In this document: piece by piece, positions 10,101-20,565 of the stretch
Layout: the number at the start of each line of letters is the position of its first letter
Numbering within the stretch: the stretch's first letter is position 1
Assembly (NCBI RefSeq): GCF_024699985.1
Contig: NZ_JAJONA010000001.1
Location: forward strand, 806,001 to 870,000
Reading direction: 5' to 3'
Length of the DNA stretch: 64,000 nucleotides
DNA from: Phenylobacterium sp. J367
Lineage (GTDB): Bacteria; Pseudomonadota; Alphaproteobacteria; Caulobacterales; Caulobacteraceae
Notes under the pieces: model-generated
Databases searched by the model: none
The model's input: the letters and a program-made list of their open reading frames with translations, nothing else
Told to the model about the DNA's origin: nothing
Made by a program: the position numbers and the translations under genes

Positions 10101-10834
10101 GCGAGGGTCCTTGCATAGTCGCGGGCCCGCTCGAGGTCGGCGGGGTTGTCGACGGAGATGGGGGCGTCGGCGGCCACCGCCGCCCAGATGGAAAGGCCGA
10201 GCTCCATGGCGCGGAGCTGCTCCAGTTTCTCGCGCTGTTCCAGCGGAGACGGCGGGGCGGCGTTGAACGCCTCTAGCGCCGCGCGGCGGTAGCCGTAGAT
10301 GCCGATGTGCCGCCAGACCGGACCGTCCCCATAGAGGGTGGAGCGCGTGAAATAGAGCGCCCGGCCGGTGCGGCCGTCGGGCTGCAGGGACAGCACCGCC
10401 TTCACCACGTCCGGATTGCCGCGGTCGGCGGGAGAGCCTTCCGGCGCGACCACCGTGGCGATGTCGCAGGCCGGCTGGCCGGCCAGCAGGGCGGCGCAGG
10501 CGGCGACCACCGACGGGTCCACGAACGGCATGTCGCCCTGCAGGTTGATGACCACGTCGTGCGCGCGCCCGGGGTCCAGCTCGGCGAGCGCCGCCAGGAT
10601 GCGGTCGGAACCCGACGGCAGGTCCGGATCGGTCAGCACAGCCCGTCCGCCGGCGGCGCGAATCGCCTCGGCGATCGCCGCGTCGCCCGCCGCCACGGCC
10701 ACCGGTCCGGCCCCCGCCGCCTCGGCCTGGCGCAGGACGCGGACGATCATCGGGAGACCCGCGATATCGGCCAGGGGCTTCCCCGGCAGGCGTGTGGCGG
10801 CCATGCGCGCCGGGATGAGAATGATGGGGTTCAT
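10097..10834 (-). CDS. kdsB: 3-deoxy-manno-octulosonate cytidylyltransferase
   Basis: Activates KDO as CMP-KDO for lipopolysaccharide inner-core synthesis in the cytoplasm. 245 residues. Motifs: nucleotide-binding start IPARMAATRLPGKPL, metal/nucleotide site NLQGDMPFV, and the family-typical HIGIYGYRRAALEAF near the C-terminus. The open frame continues upstream, but the ATG at 10834 is placed exactly at the family N-terminus (MNPIILIPAR). First gene of a two-gene unit with pheA, overlapping it by four bases. Divergent from the cytochrome c gene, with 126 bases between. Confidence 0.95.
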   Translation of the reverse strand: MNPIILIPARMAATRLPGKPLADIAGLPMIVRVLRQAEAAGAGPVAVAAGDAAIAEAIRAAGGRAVLTDPDLPSGSDRILAALAELDPGRAHDVVINLQGDMPFVDPSVVAACAALLAGQPACDIATVVAPEGSPADRGNPDVVKAVLSLQPDGRTGRALYFTRSTLYGDGPVWRHIGIYGYRRAALEAFNAAPPSPLEQREKLEQLRAMELGLSIWAAVAADAPISVDNPADLERARDYARTLA

Positions 10835-10960
10835 GCTGAAGCAGTGGGCGGTTGCGCCCGCGCCGGTAGCGTGTAAGAGAGCCACGCGCAATAAGGGGCG
10901 GGATTCCCGCGCGTTTCGCCGGTGCGCGCGCCGGCCGTGGAGAGGACCTCTTTCGGTACG

Positions 10961-11703
10961 ATGAGCGACCTGACGTTCAACAAGATCGCCGGCGCCGTCC
11001 TGGCGACGGGTCTGGCCCTGGTGGGCCTGAAGGAACTCTCCGGCGGCGTGTTCGCCCCGCAGGAAGTCGAGAAGCCCGGCTATCTCGTGGAAGTGGCTGA
11101 GGAGGGCGGCGCCGGCGGCGCGGCCGCCGAAGCGCCCATCGACTGGGGCACGGTCCTGCCGACCGCGGACGTGGCCGCGGGCGAGGCGGTCTTCAACAAG
11201 TGCAAGTCCTGCCACACGGTCGACCAGGGCGGCGCCAACGGCACCGGCCCGAACCTGTTCGGCGTCGTCGGCGCCAAGCCGGGCGTCCATCCGGGCTTCG
11301 CCTACTCCGCGCCGATGACCCAACTCGGCGGCGAGATCGGCGTCTGGGACGACGAGCACCTCTCGGAGTTCCTGAAGGGCCCGCAGAAGTATCTGGCCGG
11401 CACCAAGATGACCTTCGTCGGCCTGAAGAAGGCCGAGGATCGGGTCAACCTGATCGCCTACCTGCGCTCCAAGGGCGGCAGGCTGCCGGTCCCGGCGCCG
11501 AACCCGGCCGTGGCCGCGGCCCCGGCCGAAGGCGCGGCGCCCGCCGAGGGCGCGGCCGCCGCGGGCGAGCCCACCGCCACCGGCTCCACCGCGACGCCGG
11601 CCGCCGGCGCGGGCGGCCCCGCCGGCCAGGGCCCGGCGCCCCGGCCGAACAAGCCTCCCCCACCCCGGCCTCGCCGAAGGCGGGCGCGGGTCCGGGGAAC
11701 TGA
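10961..11703 (+). CDS. Membrane-anchored class I cytochrome c (CycM-like), one frameshift in the tail
   Basis: Electron carrier bound to the inner membrane by an uncleaved N-terminal helix (residues about 7-25) with the haem domain in the periplasm. Haem site CKSCH at about 81-85 and axial Met near 150 (GTKMTF) match the CycM/cytochrome c552 family that links the bc1 complex to cytochrome oxidase. The C-terminus is an Ala/Pro/Gly-rich tail. In the raw frame the tail runs through the downstream terminator. Assuming one missing base near 11640 puts the stop at 11701-11703, just before that hairpin, and keeps the A/P/G composition. GGAGAGGA upstream (10939-10946) is a distant Shine-Dalgarno. Confidence 0.88.
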
Positions 11704-11728
11704 TCGGATCGACACCAGACAGAAGAAG

Positions 11729-11753
11729 CGCCGCCTCCGGGCGGCGTTTTTTT
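11729..11753 (+). terminator. Intrinsic terminator of the cytochrome c gene
   Basis: Stem CGCCGCC (11729-11735) / GGCGGCG (11740-11746), loop TCCG, followed by seven T (11747-11753). It starts 25 bases after the corrected stop codon. Confidence 0.9.
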
Positions 11754-11764
11754 ATGCGGCTTAG

Positions 11765-11894
11765 GCCCTCTCCCTACCCTCTCCCTCTCTTCCCCCGGCG
11801 TTCGCCGGGGTCGGGGAGAGGAGGGCTTGGTTCAGACTCGCAGCTTCCCCTCCTCTCCCCCGCGAAGCGGAGAGGGAGAGGGTAGGGAGAGGGC
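11765..11894. repeat. Intergenic palindromic repeat, family A, copy 1
   Basis: About 130 bases with long inverted ends: GCCCTCTCCCTACCCTCTCC at the left and the complementary GAGAGGG-rich end at the right. An inner palindrome CCCCGGCGTTCGCCGGGG is also present. A second, nearly identical copy lies at 32911-33043. It sits between the cytochrome c terminator and the convergent peptidase gene. Confidence 0.9.
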
Positions 11895-11898
11895 TTGG

Positions 11899-12731
11899 CT
11901 ATCCGAGCCGCCTGAAGCTCGTGGCCTCGCCGTAGCTGTTGGCCCGGATGCGGGCGAGCGCCTCGTCCAGCGGCTCGATGGCCACGGCCATGTGGTGGCC
12001 GTTGGCATGGACGATGCGGGCCTCGTCCAGACCGATGGCGACGTGGCCCTTCCAGAAGACGAGGTCGCCGCGGCGGAAGTCCTGCCGCGCGATCGGCCGG
12101 CCCAGCGTCTCCTGCTGGTCGGCGTCGCGGGGGCAGGCCCGGCCGCAGGCGAACAGCGCCTGCTGCACCAGCCCCGAGCAGTCGAGACCGAGGCTCTCGC
12201 GGCCGCCCCAGAGGTAGGGCGCGCCCAGGAACCGCTCGGCGACGCCCGCCCAGTCGGTCTCGAAGACGCCGATGGGCGACAGGTGCTGCGCCGTCACCCA
12301 GCCGCCGTTCGCGATCTTCACCAGCCGCCCCTCGTCGGCCTCCACGTGGACCAGGGCGTTCAGGGACAGCGGCCCCGACGCCTGCGACTTGATCGAGTTC
12401 CCGGCGAAGGCGTAGGTGCGGATCGCCGACACCCAGTGGGTCGGCGCCGGGGCCCGGGGCCCGAGCTTCGCGGCCTCCACGAAGCCGCAGTAGCCGTCGC
12501 GCGGCGCCTGGCCGAAGACGAAGGCGCCCTCCTCCTCCAGCACCTCGAAGGGTTCGCCGAACAGGAGCTGGTCCATCTGCTCCGACGCGGCGTCGGGCGC
12601 GCGGTGGATCCCGGCGGCCGCGACCGTGCAGGTCCGGGGCTTGGGATCGAGATAGACCTCCGCCGGGACGAGCCCTTCCAGCGACCGGGCGGCGATGCCG
12701 TCGCGGAGGGGCGTGACGCGCAGGTCGAGGC

Positions 12732-12735
<4 letters not shown>
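11899..12735 (-). CDS. NlpC/P60-family cell-wall peptidase with SH3-like N-terminus
   Basis: Predicted peptidoglycan-peptide hydrolase (gamma-D-Glu/diamino acid type) of 278 residues. The N-terminal half resembles bacterial SH3 modules. The C-terminal NlpC/P60 domain has catalytic Cys in LGLDCSGLVQQAL, His in KGHVAIGL and the third polar site in HANGHH. No signal peptide is evident, so it may act on recycled muropeptides in the cytoplasm. The chosen GTG start (12735) overlaps the TGA of the upstream aminopeptidase gene, indicating translational coupling. The pair could act in sequence on peptides (inference). Confidence 0.85.
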
Positions 12736-14109
<1,374 letters not shown>

Positions 14110-14146
14110 GGCCCCAACTAGGCGCAACCGACCGGACCCCGCAACC

Positions 14147-14669
14147 TCAGGCGAGGACCGCCAGCGCCGCCATCAGCGGAGAGGCCGGGAAGGCGGCGAG
14201 CGCGCCGACGCAGATCGCCACGCCGTAGGGCACGTTCTCGCCGGGCTCGGCCAGGCGCGCGACCCAGCCCCGGGGCGCCGGCGGTGATCGGCCGGAACCA
14301 GGCCGAGCGGAGCCAGAGCAGCATCACCGCCAGCGCGCCGCCGGCGATGCAGGTGACCAGCAGGAAATTGATCGAGGCGGGCAGGCCCAGCCAGAGCGCC
14401 GCGGCGGCGAACAGCTTGGCGTCGCCGCCGCCGATCCAGCGCAGCGCGAACATCGCCATGCCGGCGACCAGGGCCGCGAAGCCGATCCCCAGGTGCAGGC
14501 CGATGGCCGGCAGCGGCAGGCCCATGGCGAGCGCCGCCAGCGGGAAGGTCCCGACGAGCGCCAGGGAGATCCAGTTGGGAATGGTGTAGCTCGTGGCGTC
14601 GCGCAGCGCGCCGACGATCACGAGGGCCGGGAAGACGAGCACCAGGGCGGCGGCGAGATAGGCGAGCAT
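14147..14669 (-). CDS. cpaA: Prepilin peptidase CpaA/TadV (one frameshift)
   Basis: Integral-membrane aspartic protease (A24) that cuts the leader of the Flp pilin and TadE-like pseudopilins. About 173 residues with five to six hydrophobic helices. The two catalytic aspartates are seen in LRDATSYTIPNW and in the signature GGGDAKLF. One extra G near 14273 breaks the C-terminus. Correcting it gives PGWVARLAEPGENVPYGVAI and a stop at 14147. It lies directly downstream of the pilin gene on the same strand, as in Caulobacter-type pilus loci. Confidence 0.9.
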
Positions 14670-14742
14670 TCTGTGGGCCTCCGGGCGCCCAGCTTGGCGC
14701 CGGCGGGTGAACTAAGGGTTGCCCCCACCCAAAATGCCGAAA

Positions 14743-14770
14743 GGCCCCCGCCGCTTTCGCGACGGAGGCC
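14743..14770 (-). terminator. Intrinsic terminator of the Flp pilin gene
   Basis: On the minus strand GGCCTCCGTCGC pairs with GCGGCGGGGGCC around a GAAA tetraloop (12 pairs with G-U wobbles), followed by TTTCGGCATTTT. It lies between the pilin and cpaA and would leave cpaA at lower expression than the pilin. Confidence 0.75.
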
Positions 14771-14797
14771 TCCCGAAGTCTTAGGTCGAGGTCTGGC

Positions 14798-14965
14798 TTA
14801 GGCCGGGATGGCCGCGTCCACGTCCTCGAAGGCGCCCTTCAGCTTGCCGCCCATGGCGGTCAGGGCGGTGACCAGCACCACGGCGACCAGGGCGGCGATC
14901 AGGCCATACTCGATGGCCGTGGCGCCCGACTCGTCCTTGGCGAAACGCGCGATGAACTTCGACAT
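14798..14965 (-). CDS. pilA: Flp/PilA-type pilin, 55 residues
   Basis: Major subunit of the Flp/Tad pilus. Short basic leader (MSKFIARFAKDESG), cleavage expected after this Gly, then ATAIEYGLIAALVAVVLV with Glu at +5 and the hydrophobic helix that packs the fibre. It ends DVDAAIPA. A strong Shine-Dalgarno AGAAGGAGA sits just upstream of the ATG. The pilin is on the minus strand, cpaA follows it, and the TadE-like genes diverge. CtrA-like half-sites in the divergent region fit the cell-cycle control known for Caulobacter pilA. Confidence 0.95.
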   Translation of the reverse strand: MSKFIARFAKDESGATAIEYGLIAALVAVVLVTALTAMGGKLKGAFEDVDAAIPA

Positions 14966-15049
14966 ACTCAATCTCCTTCTGGCGGGCAGCGGGGCTGTTC
15001 AGCGATTGCTGCCCGTGCCGATGACCCCCTCACGATGCCCGGCGGCCGC

Positions 15050-15106
15050 TTAACCCCCAGTATTCGCGCATGATGAACTGGTATTCACGATTAGCGATCA
15101 TTAACC
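15050..15106. promoter_or_regulatory. CtrA-like half-sites between pilA and the TadE genes
   Basis: TTAACC occurs at 15050-15055 and TTAG-N6-TTAACC at 15091-15106, in the 212-base divergent region. CtrA, the Caulobacterales cell-cycle regulator, binds TTAA-N7-TTAA or TTAACCAT-like half-sites and controls pilA in Caulobacter. The match is partial (N6 spacing, TTAG in place of TTAA). Confidence 0.4.
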
Positions 15107-15177
15107 AATCCGGGTTTCCTCTCGTAAATCTAGCCACTTAAGCCGCGATTAGCCGTCGCGAGCCTAAGTTCCCGCGC

Positions 15178-15762
15178 ATGTTCCCGCGCCATACATCGAT
15201 ACGTGTGAAGGCCGCGATCTCGCGGTTTGCGGCCGCCCGCGACGGCGCGACCGCCGTCGAGTTCGGGCTGATCTGCGTGCCGTTCCTGATGCTGCTGTTC
15301 GGGGTGCTGGAGCTGGCCATGATCTTCCTGGCCGCCACCATTCTGGAGAACGCCACCGAAGGCGTGTCGCGGCGCATCCGCACGGGCGAGTTCCAGACCA
15401 GCGCCGGCAACACCAAGGCCGACTTCAAGGCCCAGGTCTGCCAGTCGATGAGCTTCCTGCAGTCGAAGTGCGCCACCGACCTCTTCGTCGACGTGCGCAC
15501 CTTCTCGAACTTCGCCGGCCTCGCCGCCTCGGCCCCGCAGCCGGGCGCGACCTTCGACCCGGCCACCACCTGTTTCGCGCCGGGCAACCCGACCGACATC
15601 GTCCTCGTGCGCGTCTACTACAAATGGAAGCTGTTCACCCCGCTGCTGGGCCAGGTGTTCGAGAACATGGGCGGCGGCTCGGGGATCCGGCTGATGTCGA
15701 TCACCACCGCCTTCCGCAACGAGCCCTACAGCGACGAACCGCCGGGGGGCGCGGCATGCTGA
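15178..15762 (+). CDS. TadE-like pilus assembly protein (first of two)
   Basis: 194 residues. The N-terminus carries the pseudopilin segment ARDGATAVEFGLI followed by a hydrophobic helix (VPFLMLLFGVLELAMIFLA), the TadE hallmark processed by the prepilin peptidase. The rest is a periplasmic domain with three cysteines before a C-terminal AC. It helps build the Flp pilus machine in the envelope. The second TadE-like gene begins inside its last codons (7-base overlap), so they form an operon divergent from pilA. The core tad genes (ATPase, secretin) are not in this window. Confidence 0.88.
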   Translation: MFPRHTSIRVKAAISRFAAARDGATAVEFGLICVPFLMLLFGVLELAMIFLAATILENATEGVSRRIRTGEFQTSAGNTKADFKAQVCQSMSFLQSKCATDLFVDVRTFSNFAGLAASAPQPGATFDPATTCFAPGNPTDIVLVRVYYKWKLFTPLLGQVFENMGGGSGIRLMSITTAFRNEPYSDEPPGGAAC

Positions 15763-16295
15763 ACGCGAAGACCCTGGGGCGCTTCCGATCCGACGAGCGG
15801 GGGCTGGCGGCGCTGGAGTTCGCCATCATCGCCCCCTTCATGGTCATGCTCTACATGGGCCTGGCCGAACTGACGCTGGCCATGATGGCCGAACGGCGGG
15901 CGAGCCATGCGGCCTCGGTCGTGGGGGACCTCGTGACCCAGTCGAGCCAGATGAACACGGCCACCATCACCGACATCTTCAACGTCGGCGACGCGGTGCT
16001 GCGCCCCTTCCCCACCGCGACCCTGAAGATGCGGGTCACCAGCGTGAAGGCCGACGCGGCGGCCGTGCCGAAGGTGGTCTGGAGCCGCGGCGACGGCATG
16101 ACGGCGCTCGGCGCCGCGACGACCGCCTCGGCCGTCCCCGCCAACCTGCTGCTGGCCGGCGACAGCGTGGTGATGACCGAGGTCAGCTACACTTGGACCT
16201 CGCCGCTGCAGGAAGTCGTCCCCCTGCCGCGCACCTTCAGCCAGACCTATTTCTTCAAGCCCAGGAAGTCGCCGGAAGTCGCCTGGATGGGCTAG
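15756..16295 (+). CDS. TadE/TadG-like pilus assembly protein (second)
   Basis: 179 residues with RSDERGLAALEFAIIAPF, the TadE-type processing and helix region, followed by a periplasmic domain. Start at 15756 follows a GGGGGG run and overlaps the end of the first TadE-like gene, so translation is coupled. Its TAG stop shares the GCTAGC palindrome with the convergent MFS gene, the two stop codons overlapping. Probably a minor pseudopilin partner of the upstream protein. Confidence 0.85.
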   Translation: MLNAKTLGRFRSDERGLAALEFAIIAPFMVMLYMGLAELTLAMMAERRASHAASVVGDLVTQSSQMNTATITDIFNVGDAVLRPFPTATLKMRVTSVKADAAAVPKVVWSRGDGMTALGAATTASAVPANLLLAGDSVVMTEVSYTWTSPLQEVVPLPRTFSQTYFFKPRKSPEVAWMG

Positions 16296-17762
16296 CGCAC
16301 CGCCGGCGCCTCGACCGCCCGGCCGCCGCCCTTGACGAACATCAGCATGACGAGACCCACCGCCAGCAGGATGTTCAGGGTGGCGAAGCCGCCCTGCTGG
16401 GTGCCGGTGATCCGGGTGCCGAGGTTGACCAGGGTGGGCGCGAGCCAGGCCGTGGCCACGCCCGACAGCGCATAGACCCCGAAGAAGGCCCCGGTCTGCT
16501 CCGGCGGGGTGATCCGCGTCAGCATGGTGCGGCTGGACGCGTACTGGGCGGTGATGAAGATCGCATTCACGAAGCTCACCCCGATGAACACCCAGTCCGG
16601 CAGGTAGCGGAACACCGGCCCGTCCCATAGCGGCTGGGCGGTCGCCGGATCGAAGGCCCAGAAGAACAGGATTCGCTCCGGCGTCATGCCGAGCAGGGCG
16701 ACGAGGGCCAGGATGGTCATCAGGATCTCGATCCTGAGCGCGTTCTTCGGCCCCACGCCGGCGTCCAGCCAGCGCGCCACGAAGCCGCCGACCACGGCGA
16801 CGACGGAGAGCAGGACGCCGAAGCCCAGCATCTCCAGCGCGCCCCACTTCATCACGCCCACCGCATAGACGCCGGCGTAGATCAGGACGCCGTTCATGCC
16901 GTCCACGAAGAACATCCGGGAGAGCAGGTAGATCACCGCGTCGCGGTAGCGGCGCACGGTCTTCAGCATCCGTCCGAGCTCGGCGGCGCCATCGGCCCAG
17001 GCCTTCAGCATCGGCACGCCGGTCTTCGGCGCGTCCGGCGTCCAGAGGAACATCGGGATCGAGCCCAGCAGCAGCAGGGCCGCGGCCATCAGGGCCACGA
17101 CCCGTTCGGGCTCGTGGGTCGCGGGATCGAGGCCGAACAGCGGGGCGGCCGGCACGAAGGCCCAGTCGACCTTGCCGGGCAGGGCGAAGGCCCAGGCGGT
17201 GAAGATCAGCGCGACGACCGAGAAGCCGTTGCCGAGCGACAGCGCCAGGCCGGACGCCTTGTGCGCCGCCCCCAGCCCCGCGGCGCGGATCAGCAGCGAG
17301 TTGTGCAGCACCTCGGCGTAGACGAAGAGCACCCGGGCGGAGATCATCAGGAAGGCCAGGACGGTCAGGCTCATGCCGCCGCCGGGCTTCGCCCACCACA
17401 TGGCCGCGATCATCGGCGCCATCAGGCCGACCACGAGGGGCCAGCCAGCCCTTCCGCGGGCCCAGCTTGTCGATGGAGGAGCCCAGGAACGGCGCGGTCG
17501 CCACCACGATCCAGCCGATGATCTGGTCCCAGCGGGAGATCATCTCCTGGCCGCGCACCGGATCGCCCACCAGCACCGCGGCCACGTAGGGCATGAAGAT
17601 GTAGATGGTGACGAGGATGATGAACGGGTCGCGGCCGCCCTGGTGGAGCGACCAGGCGTAGCCGCCGCGGTTCAGCCGCCCGTCTCCGCCCAGCTCGGCG
17701 ATGATCGGCGGCTCGACGACGGCCGCCGGTCCGTCGGCGTCCAGAGACTTGGGTCCGCTCAA
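16292..17762 (-). CDS. MFS transporter, UMF1/Atg22-like (one frameshift)
   Basis: About 489 residues with around 12 membrane helices. The early loop SIDKLGPRKGWLA resembles the DKxGPRKPWL motif of the UMF1 (Atg22-like) family. A cytoplasmic loop (ELGRMLKTVRRYRDAVIYLL) divides the two halves. One extra C in the CCCC run near 17443 interrupts the N-terminal part. Removal joins KGWLA to LVVGLMAPM. Substrate unknown; UMF1 members include amino-acid or solute effluxers. It overlaps the last bases of the convergent TadE-like gene. Confidence 0.82.
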
Positions 17763-17990
17763 ACCTCATCCCCCCATGGCGTGGCGGCGTCGTTGAGGGC
17801 GCGGCCTTGCGGCGAAGGTTAGACCTGAACGCCGGTAACCCGCCAGCCATCATCAGTCCGTGAAGCACGGCGAGGTGATTGGTCTGCGGCGGCGGGCGCA
17901 GGGCAGTCTGTCCCCAGACTTCTCCTTGAGGTCTGTCCCTGAAGCGCCCGTCGCGGTTTGCGGAGGCCGTGGCGGGCGCGGTTCGGGCGC

Positions 17991-18767
17991 CTAGCCCAGG
18001 ATGCGGTCGTGGATGCGGTCACGCAGGGCCGCGTCGAGGCCCAGCACGTCTGCGAGATAGCCGTCGATCGACCCGTGCCGGTCGCGCATCACCGCGAACG
18101 CCCGCTCCAGATATTCCGGCGCCACGCTCATCGCCACGCGAACGGCGCCCTCGCTCGGCGTGCGGCCGGTCTCCGCGCGGATCAACTCCTGAAGCACCGG
18201 CGTGCGCGCCGCGATCCGCTCGGGATCGTTGGTCAGCAGGAAGTCCTCGGCGATGTCGTCCGCATGCACGCCCGCCAGGTGGTGGGTCAGGGCGCAGATG
18301 ATCCCGGTGCGGTCCTTGCCGGCCGCGCAGTGCACCAGGATCGGCCTCTCGCTCTCGGCGAGCGCGTGGAAGTAGCGCCGGTAGAGGTCGATGTGGCGCG
18401 CCTCGTGCGGGGCGGCGTCGTAGTAGTCGAGCATGTAGCTCGTGAAGGACGGCTCCGAGAGGTCGCTCGACTTCAGGAACTCGTGCCAGGGATCGGCCCG
18501 GTCCTGGCCGATGTCGTTGTCCACCACCTGGGCGGCGAAGCCCTGCCAGCGCCGCGACGGGTCGCGTTCGCGCTCGTTCGCCCGCCTGAGGTCGATGATC
18601 ACCGAGATGCCCAGCGCCGCCAGCTTCTCGAGGTCGGCGTCGGTGGCCCGGGCTTGGTGCGCCGAGCGGTAGAGCCGGCCCTTGTGCAGCCGGCGCTGGC
18701 CCGCCGCGTAGTCTCCGAAGTCCCGGAAGTTGTCGATGCCCTCGAAGGCGATGCGGCGCGTGCTCAT
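17991..18767 (-). CDS. Tyrosine-protein phosphatase (dual-specificity-like)
   Basis: 258 residues. The catalytic P-loop is VHCAAGKDRTG (Cys nucleophile, Arg binding phosphate). N-terminal FRDFGDYAAG and LYRSAHQ are typical of the bacterial family whose members include LipA- and PtpB-like phosphatases. General-acid Asp candidates lie in the preceding loop. No signal peptide, so cytoplasmic. Start at 18767 (MSTRRIAFEG) fits the family better than the upstream in-frame ATG, which lies in repeat DNA. Substrate (phosphotyrosine protein, phosphoinositide or nucleotide) unknown. Confidence 0.85.
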   Translation of the reverse strand: MSTRRIAFEGIDNFRDFGDYAAGQRRLHKGRLYRSAHQARATDADLEKLAALGISVIIDLRRANERERDPSRRWQGFAAQVVDNDIGQDRADPWHEFLKSSDLSEPSFTSYMLDYYDAAPHEARHIDLYRRYFHALAESERPILVHCAAGKDRTGIICALTHHLAGVHADDIAEDFLLTNDPERIAARTPVLQELIRAETGRTPSEGAVRVAMSVAPEYLERAFAVMRDRHGSIDGYLADVLGLDAALRDRIHDRILG

Positions 18768-18816
18768 GGGCTTTTCGTCTAGCCTCGATGGTTGGCGGTT
18801 TGAAGACGGACCCAAC

Positions 18817-18995
18817 GTCATCCCTCCCCTGCAGGGGAGGGACAGGCCGCGCCAGCGGCCTGGGTGGGGAAGTCAAGTTCAAGCCCGGCCACCGGGGGAA
18901 GGGCGCCTTTCGGGCGACGCAGGGCCCGGACCGGACACCCCCCACCCGGCGGCGCGTTCCGCGCCGTCCGCCCTCCCCTGAAGGAGAGGGATGAC
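18817..18995. repeat. Intergenic palindromic repeat, family D
   Basis: About 180 bases bounded by inverted ends GTCATCCCTC (18817-18826) and GAGGGATGAC (18986-18995). Inner palindromes include CCCCTGCAGGGG. It fills almost the whole gap between the phosphatase and AMP nucleosidase genes. One copy in this window. Confidence 0.75.
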
Positions 18996-18997
18996 CC

Positions 18998-20452
18998 TTA
19001 GCGGAACGGCGGCTCGTCGAAGCTGCGGAGCTTGCGGGAGTGCAGTCTCGCGCCCTCCTGGCGGAGGAGTTCGACGGTGGCGATGCCGATCTGGAGGTGC
19101 TGGCCGATGGCGCGCTCGTAGAAGGCGTTGGCCTGGCCGGGCAGCTTGATCTCGCCGTGCAGCGGCTTGTCCGACACGCAAAGCAGCGTCCCGTAGGGCA
19201 CGCGGAAGCGGTAGCCCTGGGCCGCGATGGTGGCTGACTCCATGTCGATGGCGACGGCCCGGCTCTGGTTGAACCGGAGCGCGCTCGACGAGTAGCGGAG
19301 CTCCCAGTTGCGGTCGTCGGTGGTCACCACCGTGCCGGTCCTGAGGCGGCGCTTGAGGATCTCGCCCGCCTCGCCGGTGACGATCTCGGCGGCCCGGTTC
19401 ATGGCCACCTGCACCTCCGCGATCGGCGGGATCGGAACTTCGGGCGGCAGCACCAGGTCCAGAACGTGGTCGTCGCGCAGGTAGGCGTGGGCCAGCACAT
19501 AGTCGCCGATGGTCTGGGACCCGCGCAGGCCGCCGCAGTGGCCGATCATCAGCCAGGCCTGCGGCCGGAGCACCGCCAGGTGGTCGCACACCGTCTTGGC
19601 GTTCGACGGACCCACGCCGATGTTGATCAGGCTGACGCCCTGCCGGTCCTTGGCCATCAGGTGGTAGCCCGGCATCTGGTGACGGCGCCAGGCGGCGTTG
19701 GTGATGACCTCGTCGGGGTTCGGCGTGTCCCGCGTCACCAGCACCTGGCCGGCCGCCGACAGCGCCGTATAGGGCGTGTCGCCCTTCAGCTGCTCCAGCG
19801 CCCAGCGCACGAACTCGTCCACGTAGCGGTGGTAGTTGGTGAACAGGATGAACTGCTGCACGTGGTCGGCCGGCGTGCCCAGGTAATGGGCGAGCCTCGC
19901 CAGCGAGAAATCGGTGCGGAGGCCGTCGAAGAGGGCCAAGGGCCGCGGCCGGTCGGCGTCGTGCACCCAGGCCCCGTCGACGATCTCGTCGCCGATGTGG
20001 GCGAGCTCCGTGGTCGGGAAATGCCGGGCGATCTGGGCCGCGCCGATGTCGGCCAGCGCCAGGTCCACGGCGCCGTCCAGCACATAGGGGAACGGGATCT
20101 CCTGCCGCGAGCGGCCCACCTCGACATCGAGGTCGAAGTCCTGGAGCAGCAGGGTGAGCTGCTCCACCAGATAATCCCGGTAGAGGTGCGGCCGGGTGAC
20201 GGTGATCGCGTAGTGGCCGGGGTTGCCGATCCGGGCGAAGGCCCGGCTGATCCGGGGATAGGCGTTGCCCGCCGCCCAGGTCAGTCGCAGCTCGGGATAG
20301 GTGTAGGCCCAGGAGGCCCGGACCGAGGGGTCCGGCGGCGGGCCGCCGCCGAGGAATTGCTTCAGGTCGCTCCGCAGGGCCTCAACGCTCCTGCGGTATT
20401 CGCTCTCCAGCCGATCAACGATGCCGGCTGCTTCCATCTTCTTGCTCATCAT
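18998..20452 (-). CDS. amn: AMP nucleosidase
   Basis: Splits AMP into adenine and ribose-5-phosphate, controlling adenylate pools. 484 residues, the normal length: an N-terminal AMP-nucleosidase-specific domain (about 1-180) and a C-terminal purine phosphorylase-like domain with MIGHCGGLRGSQTIGDYVLA and the substrate-site segment AIDMESATIAAQGYRFRVP. A single-gene unit: the neighbour on one side is a repeat element and on the other a divergent transporter. No sign of damage. Confidence 0.93.
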   Translation of the reverse strand: MMSKKMEAAGIVDRLESEYRRSVEALRSDLKQFLGGGPPPDPSVRASWAYTYPELRLTWAAGNAYPRISRAFARIGNPGHYAITVTRPHLYRDYLVEQLTLLLQDFDLDVEVGRSRQEIPFPYVLDGAVDLALADIGAAQIARHFPTTELAHIGDEIVDGAWVHDADRPRPLALFDGLRTDFSLARLAHYLGTPADHVQQFILFTNYHRYVDEFVRWALEQLKGDTPYTALSAAGQVLVTRDTPNPDEVITNAAWRRHQMPGYHLMAKDRQGVSLINIGVGPSNAKTVCDHLAVLRPQAWLMIGHCGGLRGSQTIGDYVLAHAYLRDDHVLDLVLPPEVPIPPIAEVQVAMNRAAEIVTGEAGEILKRRLRTGTVVTTDDRNWELRYSSSALRFNQSRAVAIDMESATIAAQGYRFRVPYGTLLCVSDKPLHGEIKLPGQANAFYERAIGQHLQIGIATVELLRQEGARLHSRKLRSFDEPPFR

Positions 20453-20565
20453 GCGCCTTATAACGCCAGAGCTTCACGGTTGCGAGACACCTGCGCCGCC
20501 CCGGGATGGACGGCGGCGGACTTCCCGGCCACAAAGGCGCCAATTCGAACCTCGCCGGGACACCA

